A DNA stretch of 64,000 bases from Chitinophagaceae bacterium (GCA_016721085.1 JADKJI010000023.1:1-64000), one strand, 5' to 3'; positions 29,293 to 40,497 are shown, counted from the stretch's first letter. Made by a program: numbers and translations. The notes: generated by a model not told the origin, from the sequence alone.

Positions 29293-29895
29293 TTACTTAA
29301 GGAACCCGTCCTTTTTCATCTTTTCAATTATAACCTGTCCTATATCATTTACGGCCTTTTCAAGCTTTGAAGGATTAACAGTTTTAGTAGTTGCAGACCA
29401 TAATAATTTATCTGGTGTTACAGAGTAAACCATTGTTTCGACAAAATAATTCTTATCGGTAGAATAATAACCCGGGGTTGTATAGAATCCGGCACCATAG
29501 CCATAGTATCTTCTATAACCACCATAAAATCCTGTAGTTGTTCCAGGAGTATATGTTGTTTCTTTCTGAACATCGGCTAATCTCATAACGAGTACATGAG
29601 TAAATTTTCCCTGAGTAACCTTCACGTTCATAGCTTCATCATTGCCGCTTTTCAAAATATCAGGTGTAAGGAGTGAATAAGAAGCAACTCCCTGTCCAGC
29701 TAATTGGGCTACCAACTGATCTTCAATAACCCTCCTGGATGTTTCATCCTTCACAAGCGCAATAGCCAAAACTTTATTGGGGTTCTCTTTCGATACACTT
29801 GCTCCTGGCTCAGACCAGGATTTAACTATTTTAGTAGAGGGTCCGCATGATATGATGGTTGCGGCAACAAAAAACGAAAATAAAACCTTTCTCAT
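29293..29895 (-). CDS. Exported lipoprotein, DUF4136-like
   Basis: 200 residues. Signal peptide with lipobox IISC, Cys at residue 17, so a lipoprotein. The mature part starts STKIVKSWSEPG, continues with alternating strands and helices (KVLAIALVKDETSRRVIEDQ), and has a Tyr/Gly-rich insert (GGYRRYYGYGAGF) before VETMVYSVTPDKLLWSATTKT. The ordering matches DUF4136-like lipoproteins of Bacteroidota. Function unknown. It shares the terminator at 29161-29220 with the convergent channel gene. Confidence 0.6.
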   Translation of the reverse strand: MRKVLFSFFVAATIISCGPSTKIVKSWSEPGASVSKENPNKVLAIALVKDETSRRVIEDQLVAQLAGQGVASYSLLTPDILKSGNDEAMNVKVTQGKFTHVLVMRLADVQKETTYTPGTTTGFYGGYRRYYGYGAGFYTTPGYYSTDKNYFVETMVYSVTPDKLLWSATTKTVNPSKLEKAVNDIGQVIIEKMKKDGFLK

Positions 29896-30381
29896 AACAG
29901 TATATTTAATTGAACAATAAAATCTGAATACTATAACCTACTAATGGCGATAAACCATGTAAACCAACTGACTTTCTTCCAATTTTTTTTCAGCCCTTAC
30001 AGGATGCAAATTAAATAATTCAATGCATCATGATTCCGCAGTGTTTAATAGTCATGTTCATTTTCAACAAATAAACACAAAGAAATGCTGCAATTCCCTG
30101 ATAACGGAATTTTACAAAAACCTTATATTATGAAAATAAATAATGGAACAATATAGTAATGTACGTTTAAATTAGAAGGGGGCCTTCCTTATTATTGACA
30201 TAAATCAGTACATATAAGTTCTAAAGGCAATATTTCAAATAAATACTTACCTTATATTCGAAGAAACGCCAACTTCAGCATCATATCCTTTTGCCGCCCC
30301 TATTGCCAGCAATTTGTCTGAGGCAGCTCCAAATCCATCCATAAAAAGCCGTAAACGCTATTTAACTTTAAACTGGAATAA
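29896..30381. other. 486-base AT-rich intergenic region between divergent genes
   Basis: I see no open frame, RNA gene or clear repeat. The region must hold the promoters of the lipoprotein gene (minus) and of the papain-like protease gene that begins the caspase locus (plus). No confident promoter box is visible. Confidence 0.4.
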
Positions 30382-31893
30382 ATGCACATATCATCCTCCA
30401 TTTTGCGAGGGCTTATTTTCTTTACTCTGACTGTATGCCTCAGCTTAAACCTAAGTGCCCAGGGAGGAAGACGCTATTTCACCGGCGACCTTACCGATGA
30501 ATCCGCTTTTAACAAGATTAATAAAGTTGCTGAAAGAGCCACCCGTGACCTAAGTGATTTGCCTCCAGTTTTTAGTCTAAGGGAATATACACCTTCGCCG
30601 GGCGATCAGGGGCAGAACGGTACCTGTGTAGCCTGGAGCTCATCATATGCCGCGCGAACCATCAGCTATTGCATACAACACTCGGTAAAGGATAAGACAG
30701 AAATCAACAAACTCATTTTCTCTCCTCACTATATATATTACCACATAAAACAACCGGGAGATGCTGATTGTACAGGGGGAGCAAAAGTAGAAGCTGCCAT
30801 GAAAATATTGACAGAAAAAGGGGATGTCTTAGCAAATGTAAATATTCCGGAATGCACTCCAGCTATAGAATCTAATTCAGATAAGAATGCAAAAGATTAT
30901 TCCATAAAAGCCTATGCTGCTCTCACCAATACATTCGGTCGCATCACTAAAAATGAAGTGATTGCCATGAGGAAAAGCCTTTCAGAAAAGAAACCCATCA
31001 TCTTTTCTATAAAATGTTTCAAAAGCTTTTTTGATGTAGGAAAAGATGGCATGTGGAAACAACCAGAAAACGACTCTATCGTTGGAAACCATGCTATGTG
31101 CATCATAGGTTACGACAATAATAAAGCTGGAGGCTCATTTGAAATCATGAATAGCTGGGGAAAAGAATGGGGAGATAACGGATATGGATGGATCAGCTAT
31201 GAGGATATGAAAAAATATGGCAGTTATGCACTTGAATTGATGGACAAGGAATCGTATGACCCTAAAGTGACCAGGGATCTTGGTGATCCAAAAATAACAG
31301 GCAGCCTGAATTTCATCCAAACAAATGATTTTGGTAACATCATTGGCGATATGCCTGTTTCACGCTATTATGTTGATGCAAACGGCAATACAGTAACTGA
31401 TCCAAATAGTGCCACTTTTACTCATTATAAATTCAGCAATAATTACAAAGGCGGAAGCACTTTTTTTAAGATCCAATTCATGACCAATGCGCCTGCCTTT
31501 GTATACATCCTGGATATAGATGACAAAAAAACAGTAAGTAAGCTATTCCCTTACGACGACAATATCAGTCCTGCAATAAATTCCACCAATGCCACCGTCA
31601 TCTTTCCACTTAATGATCCTATTACCAACAAAAGCAGGCGATTCGAGCTGAATGCAGATGCATCAGTAGAAAAAATCTGCATCCTATACAGTAAGTCGCC
31701 GCTCGATTATAATGAATTAGAAAAGAAAATCAACTCCTCACCAACTACGCCTTATGCCACTATCCAAAACCTATACAAGAATTCACTGATTCCACTTAAG
31801 AATCTACAGACGGGAAATGACAAAATTAGTTTTAGTTCACTGGCAAAAGAAAATGAAATTGTTTGCCTGTTTGCTGAGTTGAACCATCAATAA
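30382..31893 (+). CDS. Exported papain-like (C1 family) cysteine protease
   Basis: 503 residues with a signal peptide (cleavage after LNLSAQ). The C1 catalytic residues are all in place: oxyanion Gln76 in GDQGQNGTC, Cys82, His237 in GNHAMCIIGYD and Asn257 in MNSWGKEWGD. The protease domain covers about 60-290. The remaining 210 residues form a beta-rich domain I do not recognise (starting near DLGDPKITG), followed by a short helical tail. Papain-like proteases of this type are secreted or periplasmic. It starts the tandem caspase array, with only 24 bases to the first caspase gene, so the two are likely co-transcribed. No propeptide inhibitor domain is obvious. Confidence 0.85.
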   Translation: MHISSSILRGLIFFTLTVCLSLNLSAQGGRRYFTGDLTDESAFNKINKVAERATRDLSDLPPVFSLREYTPSPGDQGQNGTCVAWSSSYAARTISYCIQHSVKDKTEINKLIFSPHYIYYHIKQPGDADCTGGAKVEAAMKILTEKGDVLANVNIPECTPAIESNSDKNAKDYSIKAYAALTNTFGRITKNEVIAMRKSLSEKKPIIFSIKCFKSFFDVGKDGMWKQPENDSIVGNHAMCIIGYDNNKAGGSFEIMNSWGKEWGDNGYGWISYEDMKKYGSYALELMDKESYDPKVTRDLGDPKITGSLNFIQTNDFGNIIGDMPVSRYYVDANGNTVTDPNSATFTHYKFSNNYKGGSTFFKIQFMTNAPAFVYILDIDDKKTVSKLFPYDDNISPAINSTNATVIFPLNDPITNKSRRFELNADASVEKICILYSKSPLDYNELEKKINSSPTTPYATIQNLYKNSLIPLKNLQTGNDKISFSSLAKENEIVCLFAELNHQ

Positions 31894-31917
31894 ATCAAGA
31901 AATTCATTCAAAATAAA

Positions 31918-34095
31918 ATGAAACGTATTAGAATATCTTTTCTATTCTCTTTTTTATTTCTTGTTAGCAATACTCCAACACTTGCTCAAACAGGGGAAGA
32001 ATATTTTAACAAGGGTGTTGCACAAGGACAGAAAAAACAATATTATGCCGCAATAGATAATTTCAATAAAGCAATCAGCAACAACTACAATATTGCATAT
32101 AGTTATCTTTTCATTGGACAGTGCTATTCACATTTAGGAAAATATGAATCAGCTATACAAAACATGCTACTAGCTGAAAAAAAAGATCCTTCAATGGCAA
32201 GTACTCAAAGATGGATTGCATCAACCTATTATCATTTAAATAAACAGGATAGTGGTTTAATTCATATCAATAATGCAATAAAATTGGATCCGCAAGCGGC
32301 TGATGGATATTATATAAGAGGATATTTTAATCTATATCATAAAAACCTGGAAGAATCCTTAACGGATTTCAACAGGGCCATTCAATTGGATCCAGCATCT
32401 ACCCAATACTATCTAGGACGTTGTAATTTGTATTTGAATCAGGAAAAATACGATAATGCTATTGAAGATTTGAATACTTTGATTTCAATACATCCTCAAT
32501 CTTATGATGCATATAATTACCGCGCTTCTGTTTACTTGTTTTTAGGAAAATACGCTAACTCAATATCGGACTATGAAAAAGCCATAGATATTGACAAAAA
32601 CAAAGAGAAAAGTATTGCAATAATTAATATCCTTACGCCACTGGCAAGATTGAAACGATTCGAAGAGGCAGCAAAATACTATTCAACTTACCAAACAAAC
32701 TATACTAAAGATCCACTGGAAATAACAAGGCGTGCATATCCTGAACCATATATTGAAGCCATAACCCAATCTATCCCCAAAAAAGAGTATCAATCAGCAT
32801 TTAAAAAAATAGTAGAAGCAGAAAAACTACATACTTCCAATGAGGAAGTAACCGATTTCTCTTTTAATCCTTTATCAAAAAAAGCCCTCTCAAACATATT
32901 TTCCTTAAAAGGGTATGTTCTATCTAAATTGAATAAACCAAATGAAGCCAGTCAGGCATATGAGCAATCATTGCTTATAAATAACTTACAACCAGATATT
33001 GAAGAAGCTTTGGAGCTTCTAACAAATAAAACTTCAGTGGATGTTCTCAGCGACAAAACGGCCCCATCATTAAAAATCCTCGAGCCCAGTGCAAATAACC
33101 GATCGGTTATAATCGACGATGGCAATCAAACGAGTAACAAAAAGCAAATAAGAGGTATAGCAACAGACGAAAGCGGCATCAGAAATATTCAAATAAACAA
33201 TAAAGCAGTTGCGCATGAAGCCAACGGCTATTTTGAAGTTACTGTTCCAATTACGGAAGGGGATAATCTGTTCAATATTGTTGTTACAGACAATAACGCC
33301 AACTCCTATTCAGAACTCATTCAATTAAAAACCAGAGGAGTTAAAATACCTAATAGCGATATAAACAAGGAATATCCACAAATTCAGGAGGACATTGTTT
33401 ATCATGCCATTCTTATTGCAGAGAATGAATATGCCGACAATAAATTAGATGATTTATCTGGCCCTTCAAGCGATATGGAAAAAATCTACCAGATACTGAT
33501 AAAAAACTACTCCTTCCTGCCTCAAAATATCAGTAAACTAATAAACAAAGGCAAAAACGATATACTGGAAACAATCGTAACAAAAACGAACTCGCTCTCA
33601 GCAAAAGATAATGTTCTGATTTTTTATGCTGGTCATGGAATCATGATTAAGCAGCCAGACGGAAAAGAAGAAGGCTTTCTGATTCCTTCAGATGCTACTA
33701 AAGGAAAAGAATTTACTTATTTAAGAGGGGAAGAATTGGTAAATGCATTTAAATACTCAAAAGCCCGGCATATATTAATAATGGCTGATGCTTGTTTTGC
33801 CGGATCTTTGTTCCGCTCTGCAGAAAATGAAATTCCAGCTTCAGTAGAAGAAGCATTTAAAGAACCCAGTCGAAAACTGATGGCTAGCGGCAATCGTACT
33901 ATAGTGCCAGATACAAGTCCCTTTATTGCCCATCTCCAAACAGCTCTATTGAATAATAGAAAGAAATACATAACGGCAGAGCAATTGCTAAATACTTTTA
34001 AAGACCAATATGTAAACAGTACCCATCTCAATCTCCAGTATTATCCCATTGCTGGGCTGGACCTTGGGGGTCAATTTGTATTTAAAAGAAAATAA
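31918..34095 (+). CDS. Exported TPR / Ig-like / caspase (C14) protein, copy 1
   Basis: 725 residues. Signal peptide (1-23, TLAQ). TPR repeats fill about 25-230, and a second helical part about 235-370 includes a further TPR-like motif (LKGYVLSKLNKPNEASQAYEQ split across 330-350). A beta domain at 380-475 (LKILEP...IRGIATDESGIRNIQIN...NGYFEVTVPITEGDN) looks like an Ig/glucodextranase-B-like fold. The caspase domain covers 492-725, with catalytic His573 in YAGHG and Cys626 in ADACFAG. Metacaspase-like enzymes cleave after Arg or Lys. TPRs usually bind proteins or peptides. It ends GGQFVFKRK, as its paralogues do. It follows the papain-like protease by 24 bases and precedes copy 2 by 43 bases. 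Confidence 0.85.
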   Translation: MKRIRISFLFSFLFLVSNTPTLAQTGEEYFNKGVAQGQKKQYYAAIDNFNKAISNNYNIAYSYLFIGQCYSHLGKYESAIQNMLLAEKKDPSMASTQRWIASTYYHLNKQDSGLIHINNAIKLDPQAADGYYIRGYFNLYHKNLEESLTDFNRAIQLDPASTQYYLGRCNLYLNQEKYDNAIEDLNTLISIHPQSYDAYNYRASVYLFLGKYANSISDYEKAIDIDKNKEKSIAIINILTPLARLKRFEEAAKYYSTYQTNYTKDPLEITRRAYPEPYIEAITQSIPKKEYQSAFKKIVEAEKLHTSNEEVTDFSFNPLSKKALSNIFSLKGYVLSKLNKPNEASQAYEQSLLINNLQPDIEEALELLTNKTSVDVLSDKTAPSLKILEPSANNRSVIIDDGNQTSNKKQIRGIATDESGIRNIQINNKAVAHEANGYFEVTVPITEGDNLFNIVVTDNNANSYSELIQLKTRGVKIPNSDINKEYPQIQEDIVYHAILIAENEYADNKLDDLSGPSSDMEKIYQILIKNYSFLPQNISKLINKGKNDILETIVTKTNSLSAKDNVLIFYAGHGIMIKQPDGKEEGFLIPSDATKGKEFTYLRGEELVNAFKYSKARHILIMADACFAGSLFRSAENEIPASVEEAFKEPSRKLMASGNRTIVPDTSPFIAHLQTALLNNRKKYITAEQLLNTFKDQYVNSTHLNLQYYPIAGLDLGGQFVFKRK

Positions 34096-34138
34096 ACCAG
34101 GAACGGCTACTAACATAATTCAACCTAAATTAAAAAGT

Positions 34139-36328
34139 ATGGGCAACTCATTGTCAGCTAAAAAATGGTTCGTTTGCCTTTCCTTAGTTTTCCTTTTCCA
34201 GGAAACCTATAGTCAGTTCCTAAAGGATAAGATAAACTTTGGCAAGCAAATTATGCAACAGAAGCAGTACGATGCCGCCATAAGTTTTTTTACAACAGTT
34301 ATAAGAACCGAACAAAATGCCTATGAAGCCTATTATTATCGAGGGGAATGCTACAAAAACCTGGGGAAAACCCAGGAAGCCTTAAAGGACTTCAATACAA
34401 CCACGCAGATCAATCCCCAATATGCAGACGCTTATATAATGAAGGGGAATATTTATAGTGGATTGCAAAATATCGACCAGGCAATTAAGGAATATGCATT
34501 AGCCTTACAATATCAAAAACAGAATGCATCACTATACCGGGTCTTAGGCCAACTAACACTTAGGAAAAAAGATTACCCTACTTCTATAACCTATTACAAT
34601 GAAGCCATAAAATTAAATCCAAATCTGGAATCCAATTATTTTGAACGGGGCAACGCTTATAAGGCCACGCACCAGTATGAAAATGCTATAAAGGATTATT
34701 CTGAAAATATTAGATTAGCCCCAAACTCAGACGGAAGTTATAATAACAGAGGTGTTTGTAATATGTTTTTAGGAAATTACGCTGCGGCTCTCCATGATTA
34801 TGACAATGCAATAAGGATAGATTCAAGATTTCAAAATACTGCTCCCCTTCTTAATAGCCTGGAGCCCCTTGCCAGACTATATAGGTTTGAAGAGGTTAAT
34901 TCTCGACTCCAAAAATTTCGGGATTTGAAGAAAAACGGCTACATAGATTCTGAGAATTGGGCGTTCTATAAAATATACTTAGTTGCTATCACACAAGCTA
35001 TTACAAAAAGTGATTATTTAGAAGCCATGGATTTACTGGATGAAGCCGAATCTCTCTACACTAGCATGGTTGATACTGATTCAGAATCGGAAATAAGAAA
35101 AAGAGGCTACTCCGCCATTCTCTCATTAAAAGGATATATTCTTGAGAAAGTAGAAGATTATGATGAAGCCAAGATTAATTACAAACAAGCCCTGCTGATA
35201 AACGAAGCAGAACCGGAAGTTGTTGAAGGATTAAAGCGAATCGCCAATATAGAAATTGAATTAGCAAAAAAAGATAAGATAGCACCAACATTAGAGATAC
35301 TGGAGCCACTCATAAACAGTCGATCCATTTCAATTGGAGAAGATAAAATTGCAGGCGCCAAGCAATCTATCAGAGGAATAGCATCTGACGCAAGTGGCAT
35401 ACGAACTTTACAGATAAATAATACGGAAGTGAAAGTGGAAAGTAACGGCTATTTTGAAGCTTTGCTACCCATTAATGAGGGTGATAATAACTACATAATT
35501 AATATTACTGATAATAATTCAAACATTGCTACTGAAACTGTTTCAATTAAAGCAAGGGGAGCCAAAATTAATAAGGCAGTAGACTCAACAAATACGTCTG
35601 ATGGAAATACTTTAACTGAAGAACCAGTTTATCACGCCATTCTTATTGCTGAATCAGAATATAAAGACGAAAGCATCTCTTCTTTAGCCGGTCCGGCAAA
35701 AGATATGGCAAAAGTTTATTCCCTTCTGGTCGAAAAATATTCCTTCCTGCCAGAAAATATTGTTCAATTAAAAAGCCCGGGAAGAATAGATTTACTGGAA
35801 GAAATTATAAAAAAATCCAAATCCTTAAAAGAAAATGACAACCTGCTCATCTTCTATGCTGGCCATGGGGTGATGATAAATAAAGCAAATAATAAAGAGG
35901 AGGGATTTCTATTACCTTCAGATGCAAAATTAGGTTTAGTTTCGAGCTATATAAAAGGGGATGAATTGACAGATGCCATTGAAGCTTCCCCAGCCAGGCA
36001 CATCCTGTTTATTGCAGACGCCTGTTTTGCAGGTACGCTTTTCAGATCCATATCCAATGAAGCTCCCGCATCCGTATCAGAGGCATATAAAGATAAGAGC
36101 AGAAAGATAATGTCTAGCGGAAACAGAACAGTAGTACCCGACGAAAGTCCCTTTATCGCTTATCTCCAAACAGCGTTTCTGAACAACAAAAGGAAGTTTA
36201 TAACTGCCGAACAATTATTGAATACATTCAAGGAGGCCTATACTGACAAAACTCGCTTAAATTTACAATACAACCCAATCCTGGGGCTTGATCAGGGTGG
36301 ACACTTTGTATTTATAAGAAAAGATTAA
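34139..36328 (+). CDS. Exported TPR / Ig-like / caspase (C14) protein, copy 2
   Basis: 729 residues from ATG 34139, chosen because it opens a signal peptide (ending ETYSQ); a longer frame from 34049 overlaps copy 1 and is unlikely. Same layout as copy 1: TPRs to about 235, a second helical section to about 375, an Ig-like domain (about 385-470, LEILEP to NEGDN) and a caspase domain (about 495-729) with His576 in YAGHG and Cys629 in ADACFAG. The most divergent regions between copies are the TPRs and the linker before the caspase, while the segment between the TPRs and the Ig-like domain and the catalytic core are well conserved. The gap to copy 3 is 30 bases. Confidence 0.85.
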   Translation: MGNSLSAKKWFVCLSLVFLFQETYSQFLKDKINFGKQIMQQKQYDAAISFFTTVIRTEQNAYEAYYYRGECYKNLGKTQEALKDFNTTTQINPQYADAYIMKGNIYSGLQNIDQAIKEYALALQYQKQNASLYRVLGQLTLRKKDYPTSITYYNEAIKLNPNLESNYFERGNAYKATHQYENAIKDYSENIRLAPNSDGSYNNRGVCNMFLGNYAAALHDYDNAIRIDSRFQNTAPLLNSLEPLARLYRFEEVNSRLQKFRDLKKNGYIDSENWAFYKIYLVAITQAITKSDYLEAMDLLDEAESLYTSMVDTDSESEIRKRGYSAILSLKGYILEKVEDYDEAKINYKQALLINEAEPEVVEGLKRIANIEIELAKKDKIAPTLEILEPLINSRSISIGEDKIAGAKQSIRGIASDASGIRTLQINNTEVKVESNGYFEALLPINEGDNNYIINITDNNSNIATETVSIKARGAKINKAVDSTNTSDGNTLTEEPVYHAILIAESEYKDESISSLAGPAKDMAKVYSLLVEKYSFLPENIVQLKSPGRIDLLEEIIKKSKSLKENDNLLIFYAGHGVMINKANNKEEGFLLPSDAKLGLVSSYIKGDELTDAIEASPARHILFIADACFAGTLFRSISNEAPASVSEAYKDKSRKIMSSGNRTVVPDESPFIAYLQTAFLNNKRKFITAEQLLNTFKEAYTDKTRLNLQYNPILGLDQGGHFVFIRKD

Positions 36329-36358
36329 TCCTGAGTTAAATTGCTATAATTAAACATA

Positions 36359-38365
36359 ATGAAGAAGGCAGAAAATAAACATATCAAATTGAAATATATA
36401 CTACTCCTTATTATTGTTTCATCAACCTGTTTTCATGTTTCCGCACAAACAGCAGAAGAACATTACGGTGATGGATTATATCAATATAGCACTGGAAATT
36501 ATACACAAGCATTGGAAGATTTCTCAAAAGCCATAAAAGCTGATAATAAATATGGCGATGCCTATCGCGAAAGAGGCTTCACCTATATAGCCTTGAAAAA
36601 AATGGACGAAGCATTTATTGACCTGAATAAAGCTATTACTTTAAATGGCAAGGACTATCGCGCTTACTATGGAAGAGGAATTGTTTATGAAAGCAGAAAA
36701 GACGGCGAAGCACTTTCAGACTATGAGACTTCAAAAGAAGACCCTGCACTATTTGTTGATGCCTATAACAGGATAGGGCTTATCCTCTGCAACGAAGGCA
36801 GTTATGAGCCTGCCATCGGCTATTATAAAAGGGCTATGAAATTTGATACGCTTAACAATACTCCCTGCCTCATAATAAATATAATAGAGCCCCTGTTGCG
36901 AGTTCGAAAATTTGAAGAAGCACTGAAATATATCAACGACAATTCCTCAGAAAATAAGCAAGTAAACTTTTCTGCATACACAAATACCTTGAAAGCAGAT
37001 GATAAAAATGCAAAAGATGCAAGCTGGAATTTCTTCAAGGAAGAATTAAAACCTTCAATCGAAAATCTGAAGAAAAAAGATTTTGCTTCCGCTATCAAAA
37101 CACTTACAGAAAGTGAATCACGTTTTACAATAATAAAAGAATCGGATCCCGACTACCAAAAGCAGAGCTATGCACTATTATTATCCCTTAAAGGCTATGC
37201 TTTCGAGCAACAAAGAAAAATAAAAGAGGCTATAAAGTGTTATGAACAAACTTTAATAATTCAGCCTAATCAACTGGAAGTAACTGCATCTCTTAATAAA
37301 TTAGAGGCGTCTCTTGCAATTGAATTAAGGAAAGACACTGCCAAACCAAAAATTACCATCCTTGAACCTTTGAGTCGTTCCATATCAGTAGGCACCGACA
37401 AAGTAGCCACTACCCTTCAGCACTTCAGAGGTACTGTTACAGACGATAACGGACTCAAATCTGTTATGCTGAATAATACACCTCTCAATCTTGCCGGCAA
37501 CGGGTATTTCGATACCACAGTAAACCTCCAACCTGGCCCTAACGCATTTGTAATTGTCGCCACAGATAATAATGCCAATACCATTATTAGTCAAATAAAC
37601 ATAAACGCAAGCGCAGATCCTGTTGCCAATAATGACAAGAATACACTATCCGAAAAACCGGTTTACCATGCTGTGCTGATTGCGGAGAATGAATATAAGG
37701 ACAAGAATATCCCCAGTCTCAGAAAACCGGTATCTGATATGAGGCTTATATATAACACACTGATTAAAGATTATACATTTGACCCATCTAATATAGATAC
37801 ACTTGTAAATGCCTCAAGAATAGATATCCTAACAGCTTTAACCAAGAAAGGAGAAACAATAAAAGAAGGGGAAAACCTGCTCATCTTTTACGCAGGTCAT
37901 GGTGACTTATTAAAAAACCCGGATAATTCAGAAGAAAGCTTTCTCATACCTGAAGATGCCGTACTCACTAAAACCTTTACATACATCAATGGAGAGGAAT
38001 TCCTGAAGAGCATGCGCTTTACAAAAGCCAAACATATACTTGTGGTGGCAGATGCCTGTTTCGCCGGTTCTCTTTTCAGAGGACTAGGTAAAAGTGGCAA
38101 CCAATCTCTTTCTGAAAAATACAAGGACATCAGCAGAAGGTTACTATCAAGTGGTAATGTAAAAGTGGTTCCTGACAATAGCGAATTCATTCCCTTCTTC
38201 CTGGATGCACTAAAAAAGAATACGAGCCCATTTATTACAGCAGAAAAATTAGTGGACGGATTCAAGGAACAATACAATATAAAAGCTAATCAGCAATTAC
38301 AGTTCCTGCCCATAGATTACCTGAATGATCAGGGCGGCCAATTCGTATTCATCAGGAAACAATAA
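36359..38365 (+). CDS. Exported TPR / Ig-like / caspase (C14) protein, copy 3 (shorter)
   Basis: 668 residues, the shortest copy because it has fewer TPRs (about 32-170). The signal peptide is unusually long (about 1-30) with a basic N-terminus. The Ig-like domain starts KITILEP (about 331) and ends near 412. The caspase domain (about 430-668) keeps His514 in YAGHG and Cys567 in ADACFAG. It is more distant from copies 1 and 2 (for instance NSEESFLIPED where they have KEEGFLIPSD) and more like copy 4 (shared DTLVNAS). Ends GGQFVFIRKQ. The gap to copy 4 is 38 bases, consistent with one transcript. Confidence 0.85.
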   Translation: MKKAENKHIKLKYILLLIIVSSTCFHVSAQTAEEHYGDGLYQYSTGNYTQALEDFSKAIKADNKYGDAYRERGFTYIALKKMDEAFIDLNKAITLNGKDYRAYYGRGIVYESRKDGEALSDYETSKEDPALFVDAYNRIGLILCNEGSYEPAIGYYKRAMKFDTLNNTPCLIINIIEPLLRVRKFEEALKYINDNSSENKQVNFSAYTNTLKADDKNAKDASWNFFKEELKPSIENLKKKDFASAIKTLTESESRFTIIKESDPDYQKQSYALLLSLKGYAFEQQRKIKEAIKCYEQTLIIQPNQLEVTASLNKLEASLAIELRKDTAKPKITILEPLSRSISVGTDKVATTLQHFRGTVTDDNGLKSVMLNNTPLNLAGNGYFDTTVNLQPGPNAFVIVATDNNANTIISQININASADPVANNDKNTLSEKPVYHAVLIAENEYKDKNIPSLRKPVSDMRLIYNTLIKDYTFDPSNIDTLVNASRIDILTALTKKGETIKEGENLLIFYAGHGDLLKNPDNSEESFLIPEDAVLTKTFTYINGEEFLKSMRFTKAKHILVVADACFAGSLFRGLGKSGNQSLSEKYKDISRRLLSSGNVKVVPDNSEFIPFFLDALKKNTSPFITAEKLVDGFKEQYNIKANQQLQFLPIDYLNDQGGQFVFIRKQ

Positions 38366-38403
38366 ACTTGGTTTGACCATTAGTGGCAAAAACTTGATTT
38401 CAA

Positions 38404-40487
38404 ATGATTATGAAAATGAAAGGATACTTTTTTCTCCTATTTCTCTTAATAGCTTGTCATTCTGTAAATGCACAAAGCGAAAAAGCAGCGGCGTATTATA
38501 AAGCCGCACAAGAATTTTATAAGAACAAGAACTATGACGACGCTATCAAATCTATAGATAAGGCCATAAAAGAGGATCCAGACTATTCACAAGCCTACCA
38601 ATTAAGAGGTAATATCTATTTCACTTTAAAGGATTACGAAACAGCTTATCTTAATTATTGCGATGCCATTGATATAGACCCATCCAAACCTGGGAATTAT
38701 TATAGCAGAGGAAATGCACTTCTTGCCTTAAAGATTTATGATTCAGCCCTTATCGATTACAATGAAGCTATAAAGCTTTCCCCAAATAGCCATATCTACT
38801 ACAATGCCAGGGGAAATGCCTATTATTATCTCAGAGAATATGAAAATGCACTTCAGGATTACAACAAATCACAAAGCCTGAATCAAACATTTTTATCACC
38901 TATTTTCAATAAGGGTAACACCTATTTACAGATGGGAGACTATGAACAGTCGATCCAGTACTATAAAACAGTAATTGAAAAAGATAACAATAAAGAATAT
39001 TCAAGCGCTATCATAAACCTTCTGGAACCACTTATTCGATTGGGCCGGTTTTCAGATGCCGGTGAATATTATGCCAAATATTTAACGGAATATGGAAAAG
39101 GTTATATCGAAAGCGAATCCTATGCATTTTATCCGAAATATATTGAAGCTGCTACTGTATTGATTCCAGAGAAAAAATTCAAAGAGGCACTGGGAAATCT
39201 AAATCAATCAGAAGTCGATTATATCGAAATTAAAAACAAAGCGACTGAAAGTAATTTCCAAAAAAGGGCTTATGCTTCCATCCTGGCATTAAAAGGATAT
39301 GTACTGGAACAACTTAAGCAAACCGAAAAAGCACAGCAGGCATATGAACAAACACTGGTAATAAATCCTGTGCAGCCTGAAATAATAGCAGCCCTTGACA
39401 AGTTTGCAAAACAAGAAGCAGCTGCAGAACAAAACGACAATACCTTACCTGTTATTAAGTTACTCGAACCTTCACAAAACAACCGCTCTATATCTGTTGG
39501 TACCGATAAAACAGCTACACTTACACAACGTATTAGAGGCCAGGCTATCGATGCCGGAGGTATCCGTTCTGTAATGATAAATAACAAACAATTAAAAATT
39601 GAGGAGAATGGCTATTTCGATACTGTAATGGCTGTATCCCAAGGCAACAATGTTTTTACCATTGTTGCTACAGACAAGAAAGCTAATGTGGTTTCAGAGA
39701 CAATCCAGATTACTGGAGGCGCTGCTCCCCCAGCCCCTGGCAACTTACAAGTTTCCACCAGTGCCCCTGCCATAAATTATAACCCAACCTACCATGCCAT
39801 ACTGATTGCTGAAACAGATTATACCGACAAGAATATCATGTCGCTTCAAGGACCTGCAACCGATATGCGAAAGATTTATAGGCTACTGGTAGGAAATTAC
39901 AATTTCGCTCCTGAGCATACCGATACACTTGTAAATGCCAGCAAGACCAATATCCTCGAAACGATCATCAACAAAGCAAATGCATTAGGAGAAAATGACA
40001 ACCTGTTTATCTTTTATGCCGGACATGGAGAAATGATAAAACAGCCCGATAATTCTGAAGAAGGCTTCCTGGTGCCACAAGATGCATTGAAAGGAAAACT
40101 TAGTTCCTATATAAGCAGTGACGACCTGTTGCGAACTATCAAATATTCAAAAGCACAGCATATTCTTTTCGTGGCAGATGCCTGCTTTGCGGGTTCACTA
40201 TTCAGGGATATTGCGAAAGATGCACCTGCACCAGTGGCGGATGCTTATAAAGATAAGAGCCGGAAATTATTGGCCAGTGGTAACCGAACTGCAGTTCCTG
40301 ATCAAAGCGAGTTTATTGAATCCTTCCGGCTTGCTTTACAGGAAAACAAGGAGAAATATATAACTGCTGAGCAACTGATAGATACATTCAAGAATCAATA
40401 CCGTTCAAGCACCCATCTATCCTTACAATATTTCCCAATAAAAAATGTGGAAGATCTGGGAGGTCAGTTCGTTTTCAAAGAAAATAA
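38404..40487 (+). CDS. Exported TPR / Ig-like / caspase (C14) protein, copy 4, stop lost by one-base indel
   Basis: Signal peptide (1-24, SVNAQ), TPRs (about 27-230), second helical section, Ig-like domain (about 350-436), a Pro/Ala linker (GGAAPPAPGN) and a caspase domain (about 460-694) with His541 in YAGHG and Cys594 in ADACFAG. The frame as written runs on to 40680 (758 residues), adding about 65 residues antisense to the convergent gene. The paralogues all stop just after GGQFVFKRK. Here CAAAGAAAATAA would, with one more A, read F-K-R-K-stop at 40485-40487. I therefore give 40487 as the natural end, about 694 residues. Confidence 0.8.
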
Positions 40488-40497
40488 TCTGACAATA

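Noticed and set aside
34049..34138. Upstream extension of caspase copy 2 into copy 1
   Set aside because: The signal peptide starts at 34139, and the extension overlaps copy 1's end without a recognisable feature.
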